Source of the DNA: Halalkalibacter suaedae
Lineage (GTDB): Bacteria; Bacillota; Bacilli; Bacillales; Bacillaceae_D
Direction of reading: 5' to 3'
NCBI RefSeq assembly: GCF_017939705.1
Contig: NZ_JAGKSQ010000005.1
Coordinates: forward strand, 1 to 64,000
Length of the DNA stretch: 64,000 bases
The position numbers and the translations under genes are program-made. This document shows, piece by piece, positions 6,598 through 16,237 of this stretch. The notes under the pieces are model-generated. The model searched no databases. It had not been told where the DNA came from and saw only the letters and a list, made by a program, of their open reading frames with translations. Numbering within the stretch: position 1 is the stretch's first letter; each line of letters starts with the position of its first letter.

Positions 6598-9192
6598 CTA
6601 CTTTAATAAACGCTGAAGCTCATTCACAAACTGAATGGCTTCAATTGGTGTCATATGAAGGACATCCTTTTCTAGCAGCTTATCCGCAATCTTGTCTGCA
6701 GCAGCATGTCCCTTCTTCTCTTTCTTTTTCAATTGTGGCTGCTCTTCTTCAAACAATGTCAGCTGTAAGCCAGGAGCTGGTTCCTCTTTGACTTGTGTCT
6801 TAGTTGAGAAACTTGATGACTCTAATTCCTTAAGAAGGGCATCAGCTCTCTTTGTCACTGCTTCTGGAAGTTCAGCAAGTTCGGCAACATAAATACCATA
6901 GCTACGATCAGCTTGTCCATCAACAACCTTGTGCAAAAACACTACCTTGCCATTCTCCTCAACAGCTGAGACATGAACATTTTGTAAATCAACTAGGCTT
7001 TGATCAAGCTGTGTCAATTCATGATAGTGAGTTGAAAATAATGTCTTCGCTCGAATCGTATCATGAATATATTCAATAATTGCCTGAGCGAGTGCCATCC
7101 CATCATAGGTTGATGTTCCTCGACCAATCTCATCAAGTAAAATCAGACTATTTTCCGTTGCTTTCGTTAATGCATAACGGGTTTCTAGCATTTCTACCAT
7201 GAACGTGCTTTGCCCACTTGCAAGGTCATCCGCTGCTCCTATCCTTGTAAACACTTGGTCAAATATCGGGAGTTCAACCTCACTTGCCGGCACATAGCAG
7301 CCAACCTGAGCCATTACTGCAATTAGAGCCAGTTGTCGCATGTATGTGCTCTTACCTGCCATGTTCGGTCCAGTAATTAGCAGCATATCTCTGCCTTGTT
7401 TCATTAACACATCATTTGCAACATATTGTCCCTTTTTAATAACGGTCTCAACAACTGGGTGCCGTCCTTCTTTTATATGAATCGTCCGATCGTTTGAAAA
7501 GGTTGGACGCACATAGCGCTGGTCTTCACTAACTTTCGCAAAACCAGCAAGAACATCGATTTCACTTATTGAATGTGCAAGCCCCTGAATATATGTTAAA
7601 TAGCGTTTCGCTTCCTCTCTTACTTCAACAAAGAGCTCGTATTCTAGTAGCTCCATTTTTTCTTCAGCTTCTAAAATAAGTGATTCTTTTTCTTTTAATT
7701 CTTCTGTTATATATCGTTCAGCATTTGTTAATGTTTGTTTTCGCTCATATCGTCCTTCAGGTAATAGATGTACATTAGCTCTTGTTACTTCAATGTAATA
7801 GCCAAATACGCGGTTATAGCCAATTTTCAGCGTTTTAATCCCTGTTTCAAGCTTCTCCTTTTGTTCAAGCTCTGCTATCCACTTTTTCCCGTTTCGACTA
7901 GCATCACGAAACGTATCGAGTTCCGCATTGTAGCCTTCCTTAATCATCCCACCATCCGTCACGGAAATAGGCGGATCGTCTACTAGGCTTCGCTCAAGAA
8001 GATCGAGAAACTCTTCCATTCTTTCCTCTTCCTTAAACCAGCTGTCGGTCTTCATTGGAACGATTTCCTGACAACGTGCTTGAATGGAAGGAATTTGCTG
8101 CAACGATCGCTTTAGCTGCACGAGTTCTCTTGCATTGACACTTCCGTAGGCAATTCGACCAGCCAAGCGCTCCAAATCGTAGACATGTCTAAGCTCATCT
8201 CTTAATTCTTCTCGCCCAAAAAAGTTTTCTGTAAATGAAGTGACAACTGACAGTCTATCTTCAATTAATGACTGGTCTAACAATGGACGATCAATCCATT
8301 TTTTCACTAAGCGTCCACCCATTGCTGTTACTGTTTGATCAATAACAGCTAGAAGAGAACCCGCTTTTTTCTTTTCCCTTAATGACTCAGTTAACTCAAG
8401 GTTTCGCTTTGTATGTGAGTCCATTTTCAAGAAAGAATCACTAGAATAATAGGTAACCTTCTGTAAATGGGTTAATGATCTCTTTTGTGAGCGAACAAGA
8501 TAATTTACTAATCTCGCAAAGCTTTGTACTAGTTGATCAGATTGCAAGCTTTCACATAGATGAGCATAATTAGTATCAACCGTTGTTTCATCCTCATATG
8601 AAATCGTCACAAGCTGTCTCTGTTCAATTTGCTCTAGGCAAGTCTTATCGAGTGTAGAAGCGACAACAAGTTCTTTCGCTCCTGAGTTAGCGATCTCGTG
8701 AATAACTTCTTCAATTTCACCAATGAGTAGCGTTACTGCACACTCACCTGTAGTTAAATCCGTGCGTGCAAGACCATATGAACGATCATCAAACATCGTC
8801 AAAGCAAGAAGATAATTGTTCTCTTTTTCCTTGATGATATTCCCGTCCATAACGGTTCCTGGTGTGAGAAGTTTAACGACCTCTCGTTTTACAACACCTT
8901 TCGCATGCTTGGGGTTCTCAACTTGTTCGCATAATGCAATCTTGTAGCCTTTTTCGATCAATCTAGACATATACGTATCTGCCGAATGGTAAGGGACCCC
9001 ACACATCGGAATTCGATCTTCCCCTTGTCCCCTGCCAGTTAACGTAATTTCTAATTCTTGTGCTGCTAATTTTGCATCGTCAAAGAACATCTCATAAAAG
9101 TCTCCGAGACGAAAAAATAAAAAGGCATCTGTATACTGTGCCTTAATTTCTAAGTATTGTTTCATCATTGGGGTTTGTGTTTGCTGTGTCAT
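6598..9192 (-). CDS. mutS: DNA mismatch recognition protein MutS
   Basis: MutS binds mispaired bases and signals to MutL. The 864-residue protein has the N-terminal mismatch-binding domain with the GDFYEMF motif (Phe-x-Glu wedge), connector, core, clamp and C-terminal ATPase with Walker A GPNMAGKST (608-616), LLDEIGRGTST Walker B and STHYHEL. The C-terminal tail ends in a short helical dimer/tetramer-type segment. The start chosen is the ATG at 9192, with GGAGG 6-7 bases upstream. A longer ORF begins at 9228, but that ATG lies within the -10 box of the promoter at 9227-9235 and cannot be in the transcript. Confidence 0.98.
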   Translation of the reverse strand: MTQQTQTPMMKQYLEIKAQYTDAFLFFRLGDFYEMFFDDAKLAAQELEITLTGRGQGEDRIPMCGVPYHSADTYMSRLIEKGYKIALCEQVENPKHAKGVVKREVVKLLTPGTVMDGNIIKEKENNYLLALTMFDDRSYGLARTDLTTGECAVTLLIGEIEEVIHEIANSGAKELVVASTLDKTCLEQIEQRQLVTISYEDETTVDTNYAHLCESLQSDQLVQSFARLVNYLVRSQKRSLTHLQKVTYYSSDSFLKMDSHTKRNLELTESLREKKKAGSLLAVIDQTVTAMGGRLVKKWIDRPLLDQSLIEDRLSVVTSFTENFFGREELRDELRHVYDLERLAGRIAYGSVNARELVQLKRSLQQIPSIQARCQEIVPMKTDSWFKEEERMEEFLDLLERSLVDDPPISVTDGGMIKEGYNAELDTFRDASRNGKKWIAELEQKEKLETGIKTLKIGYNRVFGYYIEVTRANVHLLPEGRYERKQTLTNAERYITEELKEKESLILEAEEKMELLEYELFVEVREEAKRYLTYIQGLAHSISEIDVLAGFAKVSEDQRYVRPTFSNDRTIHIKEGRHPVVETVIKKGQYVANDVLMKQGRDMLLITGPNMAGKSTYMRQLALIAVMAQVGCYVPASEVELPIFDQVFTRIGAADDLASGQSTFMVEMLETRYALTKATENSLILLDEIGRGTSTYDGMALAQAIIEYIHDTIRAKTLFSTHYHELTQLDQSLVDLQNVHVSAVEENGKVVFLHKVVDGQADRSYGIYVAELAELPEAVTKRADALLKELESSSFSTKTQVKEEPAPGLQLTLFEEEQPQLKKKEKKGHAAADKIADKLLEKDVLHMTPIEAIQFVNELQRLLK

Positions 9193-9226
9193 CTTTATCC
9201 TCCACCGTACGTTAATCACTTTGTTC

Positions 9227-9235
9227 ATTATAGCA
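9227..9235 (-). promoter_or_regulatory. Extended -10 promoter of the mutS operon
   Basis: The minus strand reads TGCTATAAT, a perfect -10 with the TGn extension; the -35 region is weak. Transcription would start near 9220, about 28 nt before the mutS ATG. It lies downstream of the cotE terminator, so mutS-mutL-methyltransferase-miaA-hfq form one unit. Confidence 0.65.
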
Positions 9236-9329
9236 TAATGAGGACAGTACTCGCATTAGCAGACTCTGACAAATGAGTTGGATTACATCAATAATGATTA
9301 GGTCAACTTAACAAACACTGTATGCCAAG

Positions 9330-9363
9330 ATAAAAAAAGAGCAGGCCTTTTTTCCAGGCCTGC
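9330..9363 (-). terminator. Intrinsic terminator after cotE
   Basis: GCAGGCCT (9341-9348) pairs with AGGCCTGC (9356-9363) around a short loop, and on the minus strand the stem is followed by TCTTTTTTTATC. It begins 11 bases after the cotE stop. Confidence 0.93.
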
Positions 9364-9374
9364 ACTTACGTCTC

Positions 9375-9944
9375 TTACTTGTCAAACTCTCCATGTAGGA
9401 AGTTTGGGTCAAGACGCTCATATTCATCGTCCGAAACCTCATCAGTGTAATCATTTGTTGGATAGTCATCCACAATTCCGTCTGGATTTACAGCGACTGC
9501 CACCTTTGTTTCACCGATGCAATCAACAACAAATTCACGTTCAACTTGAACTTCAACATTTGCTCCGTTTTCAGAGATTGTTGCTTCAAGCGTGTTTGGC
9601 TGTTGCACTGCTCGTGCTATAACATCCATTTGATCTGATAGCACATTGTCATCTCTCATCGTTAAAGGGATTGCATCTGTGTAAGTAACGGTTTGAGTAG
9701 CAACGTCGGTTTTTGTATTTTTATTAAATGAGAACCAGACGTTAATATCGTAGCTACCTTGGACAATGACATTGTCACCCTTCTTCTCAGCACTGTACTT
9801 GTGATTAATAATCCAGCAGCCAAGAATACTTGACGGTCTGTGTGAAGGGCTAATCGTATGAACTGCTTCGGAAAACTTACGACCTTTTCCACATACCGCT
9901 TTTGTAATAATTTCACGATAGTTACCATTTTCTTTGTGAGACAT
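9375..9944 (-). CDS. cotE: Spore coat morphogenetic protein CotE
   Basis: CotE directs assembly of the outer spore coat in the mother cell. The 189-residue length is close to B. subtilis CotE (about 181). Recognisable CotE features are the N-terminal [17 protein letters not shown] block, the central SYDINVWFS segment, and an acidic C-terminal tail rich in Asp/Glu that ends FLHGEFDK. A good GAGGAGGG site precedes the ATG. It stands alone between the ymcA terminator and its own terminator. The 200-bp upstream region contains CATAGGATG preceded at 17 bases by AC, a weak match to a sigma-K promoter, fitting late mother-cell expression, but I would not rely on it. Confidence 0.95.
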   Translation of the reverse strand: MSHKENGNYREIITKAVCGKGRKFSEAVHTISPSHRPSSILGCWIINHKYSAEKKGDNVIVQGSYDINVWFSFNKNTKTDVATQTVTYTDAIPLTMRDDNVLSDQMDVIARAVQQPNTLEATISENGANVEVQVEREFVVDCIGETKVAVAVNPDGIVDDYPTNDYTDEVSDDEYERLDPNFLHGEFDK

Positions 9945-10144
9945 GAAACTAAACCCTCCTCTTTCTCATATCATATCGAGTTGTCGGTCGCTCGTGTCGG
10001 CTTCTGCCTAATTCGCTCCGCCAAATTGCTTCACTTTCATCCTATGCAGGGCGAATGACCAATGTGCGAAAGAAATTTAAGATGATAGCAAAGCTTTATC
10101 TGTACAACGATATGTTGAAATCGAGTAGTTTAGTACACGAAACG

Positions 10145-10184
10145 ATGAAAAAAAACGTTTCGCATTTAATGCGAAACGTTTTTT
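10145..10184 (-). terminator. Intrinsic terminator after ymcA
   Basis: Two perfect 17-bp arms (10150-10166 and 10168-10184) meet at a single central base. On the minus strand the stem is followed by a run of T's and starts two bases after the ymcA stop. Both outer ends are A/T-runs, so it could also work on the other strand. Confidence 0.92.
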
Positions 10185-10186
10185 GA

Positions 10187-10606
10187 TTAACAACCACCGT
10201 CAAAATAAGGGTTTTTAGTTGTCGTTCCTTTTAACAAATCTCCACCCATTGATGTAATGATTTGCTCTGTTACCGCTCTTGAAATCGTATTAGAGACCAT
10301 TTGCAGTAACTCATTTACCTCAACTTGACTTCTCTTAAATTCCTGTACAAGTGGAATTTGATCAATTTCCTGATGAAGTTCATCAATTTTTGCATCGATT
10401 TCTTTTAGTGCTTCTGATTTTCCATAATGTTGAGGATTAACAGCTTCTTTTTGCAGTTTCTTAATTTGAGCGATTAATTCCTGCACTTTAAGATGTTCAT
10501 TAATTTGCTTTTCGGCACGCTTGAAGAAATCAACCTCTTCTGTTTCCGCGATCATTTTTGCTAAATCCTTTGCTTTTTCACGAATATCTTCACGTGTATA
10601 TGTCAT
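10187..10606 (-). CDS. ymcA: YmcA/RicA, subunit of the RicAFT (YmcA-YlbF-YaaT) complex
   Basis: This 139-residue helical protein belongs to the YlbF/YmcA family. In B. subtilis YmcA (RicA) works with YlbF and YaaT to affect RNase Y-dependent mRNA maturation and, through it, biofilm formation, competence and sporulation. The sequence is mostly amphipathic helix and ends in a Gly-Gly-Cys; C-terminal cysteines in this complex are reported to contribute to Fe-S binding. Its start overlaps the miaB stop by one base (TAATG). The RNase Y gene, its functional partner, is nearby at 13843-15417. Confidence 0.93.
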   Translation of the reverse strand: MTYTREDIREKAKDLAKMIAETEEVDFFKRAEKQINEHLKVQELIAQIKKLQKEAVNPQHYGKSEALKEIDAKIDELHQEIDQIPLVQEFKRSQVEVNELLQMVSNTISRAVTEQIITSMGGDLLKGTTTKNPYFDGGC

Positions 10607-12228
10607 TATTTTACCTCCGCCATTTCAACCATTTCACCATTTAGTGACCATGTTTTCGCTTCTGTTACTTTTACATAGACAATCGTACCAATTACCGACT
10701 TAGGTGCTTTAAAGTTAACCATGCGGTTTGTTCTAGTACGACCAGCTAGTACTTCTGGATTTTTCTTACTTTCACCTTCAACTAATACCTCGACGACCTG
10801 ATCTTGATAGTCTAAATTTTTCTTTGCTGAGATTTCATTAACAAGGGCGTTCAATCTAGATAAACGTTCTTTCTTCACTTCTAGAGGAACATTGTCTTCC
10901 ATCTTCGCAGCAGGAGTTCCCTCTCTCGGTGAATAAAGATACGTATAGGCACTATCAAATTCTATTTCACGCATAAGCGAAAGTGTTTCTTCAAATTGTT
11001 CTTCCGTTTCATTAGGGAAGCCGACAATGATATCCGTTGTAAATGATGCATTTGGGATTGCCATTTTGATCTTATGGGCAAGCTCAATATATGATTCTCT
11101 TGTGTATTTACGTGCCATTAATTTAAGAATCTCTGAACTACCATGTTGAACAGGTAAATGGATATGCTCAACAAGATTTCCGCCTTTTGATAGAACGGAA
11201 ATAAGGTGATCGTCAAAGTCACGTGGGTGACTCGTAGTGAATCGGACTCTTGGAATATCAATCTTATGGATCTCATCCATCAATTGGCCCAGTCCATAGT
11301 CAAGATCAGTAAAGTCCTTTCCATATGCATTCACATTTTGTCCAAGTAGCGTAATCTCTTTGTAGCCTTGTCGAGCCAAATCTCTCACTTCAGCAATAAT
11401 ATCCTCTGGACGTCTGCTTCGCTCTTTCCCACGTGTATAAGGAACGATACAGTACGTACAGAACTTATCACAGCCATACATAATATTTACCCATGCTAAT
11501 GTTTTACCTTGACGTGAACGGGGCATATTCTCAACAATATCGCCTTCTTTAGACCAAACCTCAATCACCATTTCTTTCCCTAATATCGCGTCATTTAAAA
11601 GCTCTGGAAGACGGTGGATATTATGAGTACCAAAAATAAGGTCAATATGATTATGTTTTTGCATAATGCGGTTAACGACATTTTCCTCTTGGGACATGCA
11701 TCCACATACACCAATAATCAATTCAGGCTTTTCGAGCTTCAATGGTTTAAGATGACCAATTTCACCAAATACTTTATTTTCAGCATTTTCACGAATCGCA
11801 CATGTATTTAACAAAATGACATCGGCATCATTCGTTTCTTCTGTTGTCTCAAAACCCATTTCAAGTAAAAGACCAGCCATATTCTCAGAATCATGGGTAT
11901 TCATTTGACACCCATATGTCCGGATAAGAAACTTTTTTCCTGCTCCAATCGTTCTCATAGAATCAGGGACGATGCTATCAGGTCTGATAACTTGTACATC
12001 TTCTTTTCCACGACGCTTACCCTGCTTATAATCAGGCTGCTCTAATATCGAAATATCGCGACCTTCAACTCGAATGACTTTTTTATTTCCTTCTTCAGAA
12101 ATAACTTTGACATTTGAGAAATCAAAGTATTTGCTATAGTCTTTTTTAGCCTTTTTATCTTTAGATGAAGGTTCATCAATGTTTTCGTTTGTATTTCCTA
12201 CACGTCCAAGACGTTGATCTTCATTCAT
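10606..12228 (-). CDS. miaB: tRNA-2-methylthio-N6-dimethylallyladenosine synthase MiaB
   Basis: MiaB is a radical-SAM methylthiotransferase that converts i6A37, made by MiaA, to ms2i6A37. The 540-residue protein has an N-terminal extension of about 85 charged residues, then the UPF0004 domain starting at [13 protein letters not shown], the radical-SAM cluster motif CDKFCTYC (Cys253, Cys257, Cys260), and a C-terminal TRAM domain. The long lysine-rich N-terminal extension is also seen in Bacillus YmcB but not in E. coli MiaB. It is co-transcribed with ymcA from a sigma-A promoter at 12281-12309. Confidence 0.96.
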   Translation of the reverse strand: MNEDQRLGRVGNTNENIDEPSSKDKKAKKDYSKYFDFSNVKVISEEGNKKVIRVEGRDISILEQPDYKQGKRRGKEDVQVIRPDSIVPDSMRTIGAGKKFLIRTYGCQMNTHDSENMAGLLLEMGFETTEETNDADVILLNTCAIRENAENKVFGEIGHLKPLKLEKPELIIGVCGCMSQEENVVNRIMQKHNHIDLIFGTHNIHRLPELLNDAILGKEMVIEVWSKEGDIVENMPRSRQGKTLAWVNIMYGCDKFCTYCIVPYTRGKERSRRPEDIIAEVRDLARQGYKEITLLGQNVNAYGKDFTDLDYGLGQLMDEIHKIDIPRVRFTTSHPRDFDDHLISVLSKGGNLVEHIHLPVQHGSSEILKLMARKYTRESYIELAHKIKMAIPNASFTTDIIVGFPNETEEQFEETLSLMREIEFDSAYTYLYSPREGTPAAKMEDNVPLEVKKERLSRLNALVNEISAKKNLDYQDQVVEVLVEGESKKNPEVLAGRTRTNRMVNFKAPKSVIGTIVYVKVTEAKTWSLNGEMVEMAEVK

Positions 12229-12280
12229 GTTAAAGCTCCTTCCAATCCTTTTAAACCTATCAATAAAACAATCCTAATCC

Positions 12281-12309
12281 ATTATACGTGGTATTTGGCT
12301 TAAACTCAA
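12281..12309 (-). promoter_or_regulatory. Sigma-A promoter of miaB-ymcA
   Basis: On the minus strand, TTGAGT (12304-12309) and TATAAT (12281-12286) are separated by 17 bases. Transcription would start near 12274, about 45 nt before the miaB ATG. The rest of the 283-bp gap between miaB and spoVS holds the spoVS palindrome (12422-12454) and no gene. Confidence 0.82.
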
Positions 12310-12421
12310 TGAAACTTGTTTGCCAATCATGTGGACAAGAAGGAAGGGCATTCCTGTAAATCGCTATTACACTTTTTTTATCTACTAATTTTCTTTCAAA
12401 TGAGAACTCAGTTCAACATAA

Positions 12422-12454
12422 ATCAACCCCGTTATCAATGATAACGGGGTTGAT
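12422..12454 (-). terminator. Perfect 16-bp palindrome, probable spoVS terminator
   Basis: Arms 12422-12437 and 12439-12454 are exact complements around one base, with a CCCC/GGGG core. It lies 57 bp after the spoVS stop. On the minus strand only TT then ATGTTG follows, so the U-tract is poor. It is a strong hairpin that may stop transcription inefficiently or protect the 3' end of the spoVS mRNA. Confidence 0.6.
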
Positions 12455-12511
12455 GAAATCGGAATAACATTAAGATAAAGTACCTTTGCTACAATTAATT
12501 TTTAAAAGCTC

Positions 12512-12772
12512 TTATCTTGGTTCGACAATCAACTTCATCGCTGTGCGTTCTTCCCCATCGATGACGATGTCTGTAAAGGCAGGAATACAAACCAATTCAA
12601 TTCCACTTGGGGCTACAAAACCTCGAGCAATTGCAATCGCTTTGATTGATTGATTGAGGGCTCCTGCACCAATTGCTTGAATTTCTGCAGCTCCTCGTTC
12701 GCGGATGACTCCCGCAAGTGCACCGGCAACAGAGTTTGGGGTGGATTTTGCTGAAACTTTTAAGACTTCCAT
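12512..12772 (-). CDS. spoVS: Stage V sporulation protein S
   Basis: SpoVS is a small Alba-like protein needed for late sporulation in B. subtilis. The 86-residue product starting MEVLKVSAKSTPNSVAGALAG is nearly identical in length and content to B. subtilis SpoVS. The ATG at 12772 is preceded by GAGGAGG at ideal distance. An in-frame ATG at 12841 would add 23 unrelated residues and has no ribosome binding site, so it was rejected. A possible sigma-H promoter lies at 12883-12910. Confidence 0.96.
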   Translation of the reverse strand: MEVLKVSAKSTPNSVAGALAGVIRERGAAEIQAIGAGALNQSIKAIAIARGFVAPSGIELVCIPAFTDIVIDGEERTAMKLIVEPR

Positions 12773-12882
12773 TTCTTGTACCTCCTCTATTAACGAAGTG
12801 TGTAGGTTGTCCATGATTACAATTGTCCTCATGCAATGCAACAGTCCAATTGGTCCCTTACCAATCGTACAAGATGTGATTC

Positions 12883-12910
12883 TATTTCATCTTATTTCAG
12901 CAAATCCACC
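12883..12910 (-). promoter_or_regulatory. Possible sigma-H promoter of spoVS
   Basis: The minus strand has GGTGGATTT (12902-12910) and GATGAAATA (12883-12891) with a 10-bp spacer. Each box has one mismatch to sigma-H consensus (RnAGGAwWW / RnnGAATwW) and the spacer is about one base short. spoVS is known to be sigma-H dependent in B. subtilis, which is the main reason to list it. Confidence 0.35.
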
Positions 12911-12923
12911 TATATGCCTAATT

Positions 12924-12950
12924 TTTTAAATAAAAATGATAAATATCATT
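12924..12950 (-). terminator. Weak terminator-like hairpin after ymdB
   Basis: AATGATA (12935-12941) and TATCATT (12944-12950) form a short AT-rich stem, followed on the minus strand by TTTATTTAA. It lies 9 bp after the ymdB stop. The stem has one G-C pair, so termination would be weak. Confidence 0.35.
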
Positions 12951-12958
12951 GAAACAAC

Positions 12959-13753
12959 TTATTCATAAAATGGATGATCATCATTTATTAGAATCCGCTT
13001 AATTGTTTTGGCTTTCCCTGTTTTTGAGTCAAGCTCTACTAAAACTGCACTTAATTGTTCACGACCCTCAGCAACTTCAAACCGAACTGGTAGGTTCGTT
13101 AGAAATTTATGAAGTACAGCTTCCTTTTCAACCCCAAGAATACCATCATATGGTCCAGTCATTCCTACATCTGTTAAATATGCCGTACCTTTTGGTAGAA
13201 TTCGTTCATCCGACGTTTGTACATGCGTATGTGTTCCAACAACTGCACTGACGCGACCATCAAGATACCAGCCCATTGCTTGCTTCTCACTTGTTGCTTC
13301 TGCATGAAAATCAACGAAAATAAATGGCGTCCGTTCCGAAACGATATCAATAAGTTCATCAGCCTTTTGAAACGGGCAATCCATTGCAGGTAAAAATGTT
13401 CTTCCCATCAAATTAATCACAGCAACCTCAATATCATTATATTTAACAAAGGTGTATCCCTGACCAGGAACACCTGGAGGATAATTAGCTGGCCTTACTA
13501 AATTTTTTGCACCTTCAATGAATTCAAAGATTTCACGATTATCCCATGTATGATTACCTAACGTAACCGCTTGAGCCCCTGCATCAAGAAATCCCTTATA
13601 AATCTTTTCAGTTATTCCTTTGCCTGATGCTGCATTTTCACCATTAATAATCGTGATGGCTGGTTTATATTGTTTCTTCAGCTTAGCTGTATAATTTTTG
13701 ATCATATTTCTTCCAGGAGAACCGACAACATCTCCAATAAATAAAATTTTCAT
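12959..13753 (-). CDS. ymdB: YmdB metallophosphoesterase (2',3'-cyclic nucleotide phosphodiesterase)
   Basis: YmdB is a calcineurin-like phosphodiesterase that affects biofilm versus motility choice and interacts functionally with RNase Y in B. subtilis. The 264-residue product starts MKILFIGDVVGSPGR, with the metal-binding motifs GDVVG, NGENAASGKG, GNHTWDN and GTHTHVQTSD all present. The ATG at 13753 follows AAGGGG; the ORF extends 29 codons further upstream, but that part overlaps the rny terminator region and lacks family similarity. It lies between rny and spoVS exactly as in B. subtilis. Confidence 0.95.
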   Translation of the reverse strand: MKILFIGDVVGSPGRNMIKNYTAKLKKQYKPAITIINGENAASGKGITEKIYKGFLDAGAQAVTLGNHTWDNREIFEFIEGAKNLVRPANYPPGVPGQGYTFVKYNDIEVAVINLMGRTFLPAMDCPFQKADELIDIVSERTPFIFVDFHAEATSEKQAMGWYLDGRVSAVVGTHTHVQTSDERILPKGTAYLTDVGMTGPYDGILGVEKEAVLHKFLTNLPVRFEVAEGREQLSAVLVELDSKTGKAKTIKRILINDDHPFYE

Positions 13754-13812
13754 AATAACCCCTTTTCGTCTTTTACTACATGTTAATTCTATTTTAGACG
13801 AATACGCTTTAT

Positions 13813-13844
13813 AAAAAAATAAAAGTGGCGAAAACGCCACTTTT
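13813..13844 (-). terminator. Intrinsic terminator after rny
   Basis: AAAAGTGGCG (13821-13830) pairs with CGCCACTTTT (13835-13844) around a TTTT loop; on the minus strand the stem is followed by ATTTTTTTAT. The start of the stem overlaps the rny stop codon. Confidence 0.93.
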
Positions 13845-15417
13845 ATTTTGCATATTCAACTGCTCTTGTTTCACGAATAACGGTTACCCGAATATGACCA
13901 GGGTAATCCAGTTCTTCTTCAATTCTCTTCGTAATGTCACGTGCCAATTTATGGGCAAGTGCATCGTCAACAACATCTGGTCTAACTAAAATACGTACTT
14001 CGCGACCTGCTTGAATCGCATAAGTCTTTTCAACACCTTCGAATGACTCTGAAATTTCTTCAAGCTTTTCAAGGCGACGAATATATGTTTCAAGCGTTTC
14101 TCTACGTGCACCTGGACGTGCTGCAGATAATGCATCTGCTGCTGCAACAAGTGATGAGATAATTGAGGTAGATTCAGTATCTCCATGATGTGAAGCAATC
14201 GAATTGATGACAACAGGGTGTTCCTTGTATTTCGTTGCAAGTTCTACCCCAATTTCAACATGACTTCCTTCAACCTCATGGTCAATTGCCTTACCAATAT
14301 CATGCAGTAAGCCCGCACGTTTTGCGAGTTTAATGTCTTCACCAAGTTCAGCGGCCATCAAACCAGCTAAATGTGCTACCTCCATAGAGTGCTTCAACAC
14401 ATTTTGTCCATAGCTTGTGCGGAATTTTAATCGTCCAAGGATCTTGATTAAATCAGGGTGTAGACCATGAATACCCATTTCAAAAGTCGTCTGTTCCCCA
14501 TATTCTCTAATTGACTCGTCAACTTCACGACGAGATTTATCAACCATTTCTTCAATTCGAGCTGGATGAATTCGACCGTCCTGGACAAGCTTTTCAAGAG
14601 CGGTACGAGCAATCTCTCTTCGAATTGGATCAAATCCTGATAAAATAACCGCTTCTGGCGTATCATCAATAATTAAATCAATCCCGGTTAATGTCTCTAG
14701 TGCCCGAATATTTCGACCTTCACGACCGATGATACGACCCTTCATCTCGTCATTAGGAAGAGTGACAACGGAAACCGTTGTTTCTGCAACATGGTCAGCC
14801 GAACAACGTTGAATCGCAAGAGACAACACTTCTTTCGCCTTTTTATCGGCTTCCTCTTTCGCTTGTGCCATTCGTTCTTTAATAAGTAGAGCTGTTTCAT
14901 GTGCAATATCCTGCTCTACTTCCGCTCGAATAGATTCACGTGCTTGTTCGCGGGTTAATCCAGAAATACGTTCAAGTTCAACTTGCTGTTGATTTCTGAT
15001 TTCCTCCACTTTGTGTTCCATCTCTTCAATTTGGCGTTGTTTTTTGGTGAGAGATTCCTCCCTTTTTTCCAAGGATTCCTCTTTCTTATCTAAGGTTTCA
15101 CTTTTACGGTCAAGAATCTCTTCTTTCTGTACCAAACGATTCTCTTGTTTTTGAATCTCATTTCTCCGTTCACGAACTTCACGTTCTGCTTCCGTACGTA
15201 ATTTATGAGCTTCGTCCTTCATTTCAAGGATCGATTCCTTTTTACTAGCTTCAGCATCACGTTTCGCATCTTCCACAATTTGTTTGGCTGCATGTTCCGC
15301 ACTGGAAATTTTAGCTTCAGCAATGGATTTTCGAACAAGATATCCAACAACTGCAAAAATGATTGCAGAGACAACAAGCAAAGCGGAGAAGAGGATAACA
15401 TTAATCTCAATACTCAC
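13843..15417 (-). CDS. rny: Ribonuclease Y
   Basis: RNase Y is the membrane-anchored endoribonuclease that initiates mRNA decay in Bacillus. The 524-residue protein has an N-terminal transmembrane helix (about 4-24), a long charged coiled coil (about 30-200), a KH RNA-binding domain (about 210-275, containing [15 protein letters not shown]) and an HD domain with [13 protein letters not shown]. subtilis RNase Y is 520 residues. GAGGAGG precedes the ATG. It has its own consensus promoter (15541-15569) overlapping the end of the upstream ATPase gene, and its own terminator. Confidence 0.98.
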   Translation of the reverse strand: MSIEINVILFSALLVVSAIIFAVVGYLVRKSIAEAKISSAEHAAKQIVEDAKRDAEASKKESILEMKDEAHKLRTEAEREVRERRNEIQKQENRLVQKEEILDRKSETLDKKEESLEKREESLTKKQRQIEEMEHKVEEIRNQQQVELERISGLTREQARESIRAEVEQDIAHETALLIKERMAQAKEEADKKAKEVLSLAIQRCSADHVAETTVSVVTLPNDEMKGRIIGREGRNIRALETLTGIDLIIDDTPEAVILSGFDPIRREIARTALEKLVQDGRIHPARIEEMVDKSRREVDESIREYGEQTTFEMGIHGLHPDLIKILGRLKFRTSYGQNVLKHSMEVAHLAGLMAAELGEDIKLAKRAGLLHDIGKAIDHEVEGSHVEIGVELATKYKEHPVVINSIASHHGDTESTSIISSLVAAADALSAARPGARRETLETYIRRLEKLEEISESFEGVEKTYAIQAGREVRILVRPDVVDDALAHKLARDITKRIEEELDYPGHIRVTVIRETRAVEYAK

Positions 15418-15540
15418 TCTTTCACCTCCTCTTGCTATCTAATTGTTGGGTGTCAATTTGTCATACTTCATCATTATAAAACATGTTATATGATCGCGGA
15501 AAAAAATAAATATGACATAGTATTTACCGCATTCTACTTA

Positions 15541-15569
15541 ATTTTAAATGCCGTTACAGATAATGTCAA
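15541..15569 (-). promoter_or_regulatory. Strong sigma-A promoter of rny
   Basis: On the minus strand, a perfect -35 TTGACA (15564-15569) and -10 TAAAAT (15541-15546) are separated by 17 bases. The -35 box overlaps the stop codon of the ATPase C-half gene, so rny can be expressed independently of the module upstream. Transcription would start near 15534, giving a leader of about 115 nt. Confidence 0.85.
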
Positions 15570-16237
15570 GCGCTGTCAATTTTAGTAACCTCACTTACTC
15601 CATCTCTAATAGATACCTCATAGGCCAGATCACCAGATTGGGCTAAGTGATAGTTATGGGTAATCATGATTATTTGTCTATTAAACATCGTACTTAATGA
15701 CTTTAAAAATTCGTATAATGAGTACACATAATCACCTGAAACATGCTTTCCTGGCTCATCTAATAGCAAAGGACCCGTTTTTCTTGGATGAATTGTTTCG
15801 ATGATCGCGACTCTAAGAGCAAGTGTAACAATGTCAACAACTCCCCCACCTCTTGAATCTTGTGGTCTAGTTTTGACTTTTATTCCTTCATATTCGGAAA
15901 CGACATAAAATTCAGCGATTGGTTTATTGCCATGTTCATCTAATTCAATCTGAAATGAAAATAACGGACCAAAGACATACTGCAGGGCATTTGTGACGAG
16001 TGTCTCAATTTGTTGCTTTGCCTGTTCACGTGCAAATTCAGCTGACTGCTGCAACAATACTCTAGCTTTTTCATACGTATCAACTGTCTCGAAATAGGAA
16101 TCTAACTCTGCTATTTTTTGTGAGAGCTGTTCTTCTAGTAAGTTCTTCTTAGCGTCAAGGCGATTCCATTTCGTAAGGGCATTTTGATAGCGAGCCTGTA
16201 AGTTGCGAAGTTGTTCGTCAACATTACCATTATTCAT
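15566..16237 (-). CDS. Split SbcC/Rad50-type ATPase, C-terminal half
   Basis: This 223-residue protein has a charged coiled coil at residues 1-75 and then the C-terminal lobe of an SMC/Rad50-type ATPase. Visible motifs are a signature-like SRGGGVVDIVTLALR (128-142), Walker B GPLLLDEP (145-152) and an H-loop ITHN (192-195). There is no Walker A; that motif is in the separate protein encoded at 16492-17916. The ATG overlaps the stop of the 82-residue coiled-coil gene by 8 bases (ATGAATAA), which suggests translational coupling. I infer that the two halves assemble into one composite ATP site, as the lobes of Rad50 do. The signature is GGG rather than the usual SGGE/SGGQ. I know of no named family for it. 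Confidence 0.8.
   Translation of the reverse strand: MNNGNVDEQLRNLQARYQNALTKWNRLDAKKNLLEEQLSQKIAELDSYFETVDTYEKARVLLQQSAEFAREQAKQQIETLVTNALQYVFGPLFSFQIELDEHGNKPIAEFYVVSEYEGIKVKTRPQDSRGGGVVDIVTLALRVAIIETIHPRKTGPLLLDEPGKHVSGDYVYSLYEFLKSLSTMFNRQIIMITHNYHLAQSGDLAYEVSIRDGVSEVTKIDSA

Noticed and set aside
9193-9228. A 12-residue N-terminal extension of MutS
   Set aside because: The upstream ATG overlaps the promoter -10 box, has no ribosome binding site, and the extension has no family similarity.
9945-10150. A sigma-K promoter for cotE (AC-17-CATAGGATG)
   Set aside because: The -10 matches only loosely (CATAnnnTg), so it is mentioned under cotE but not listed as a feature.
13754-13840. A 29-residue N-terminal extension of YmdB
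   Set aside because: It overlaps the rny terminator region; the internal ATG has AAGGGG and gives the normal 264 residues.
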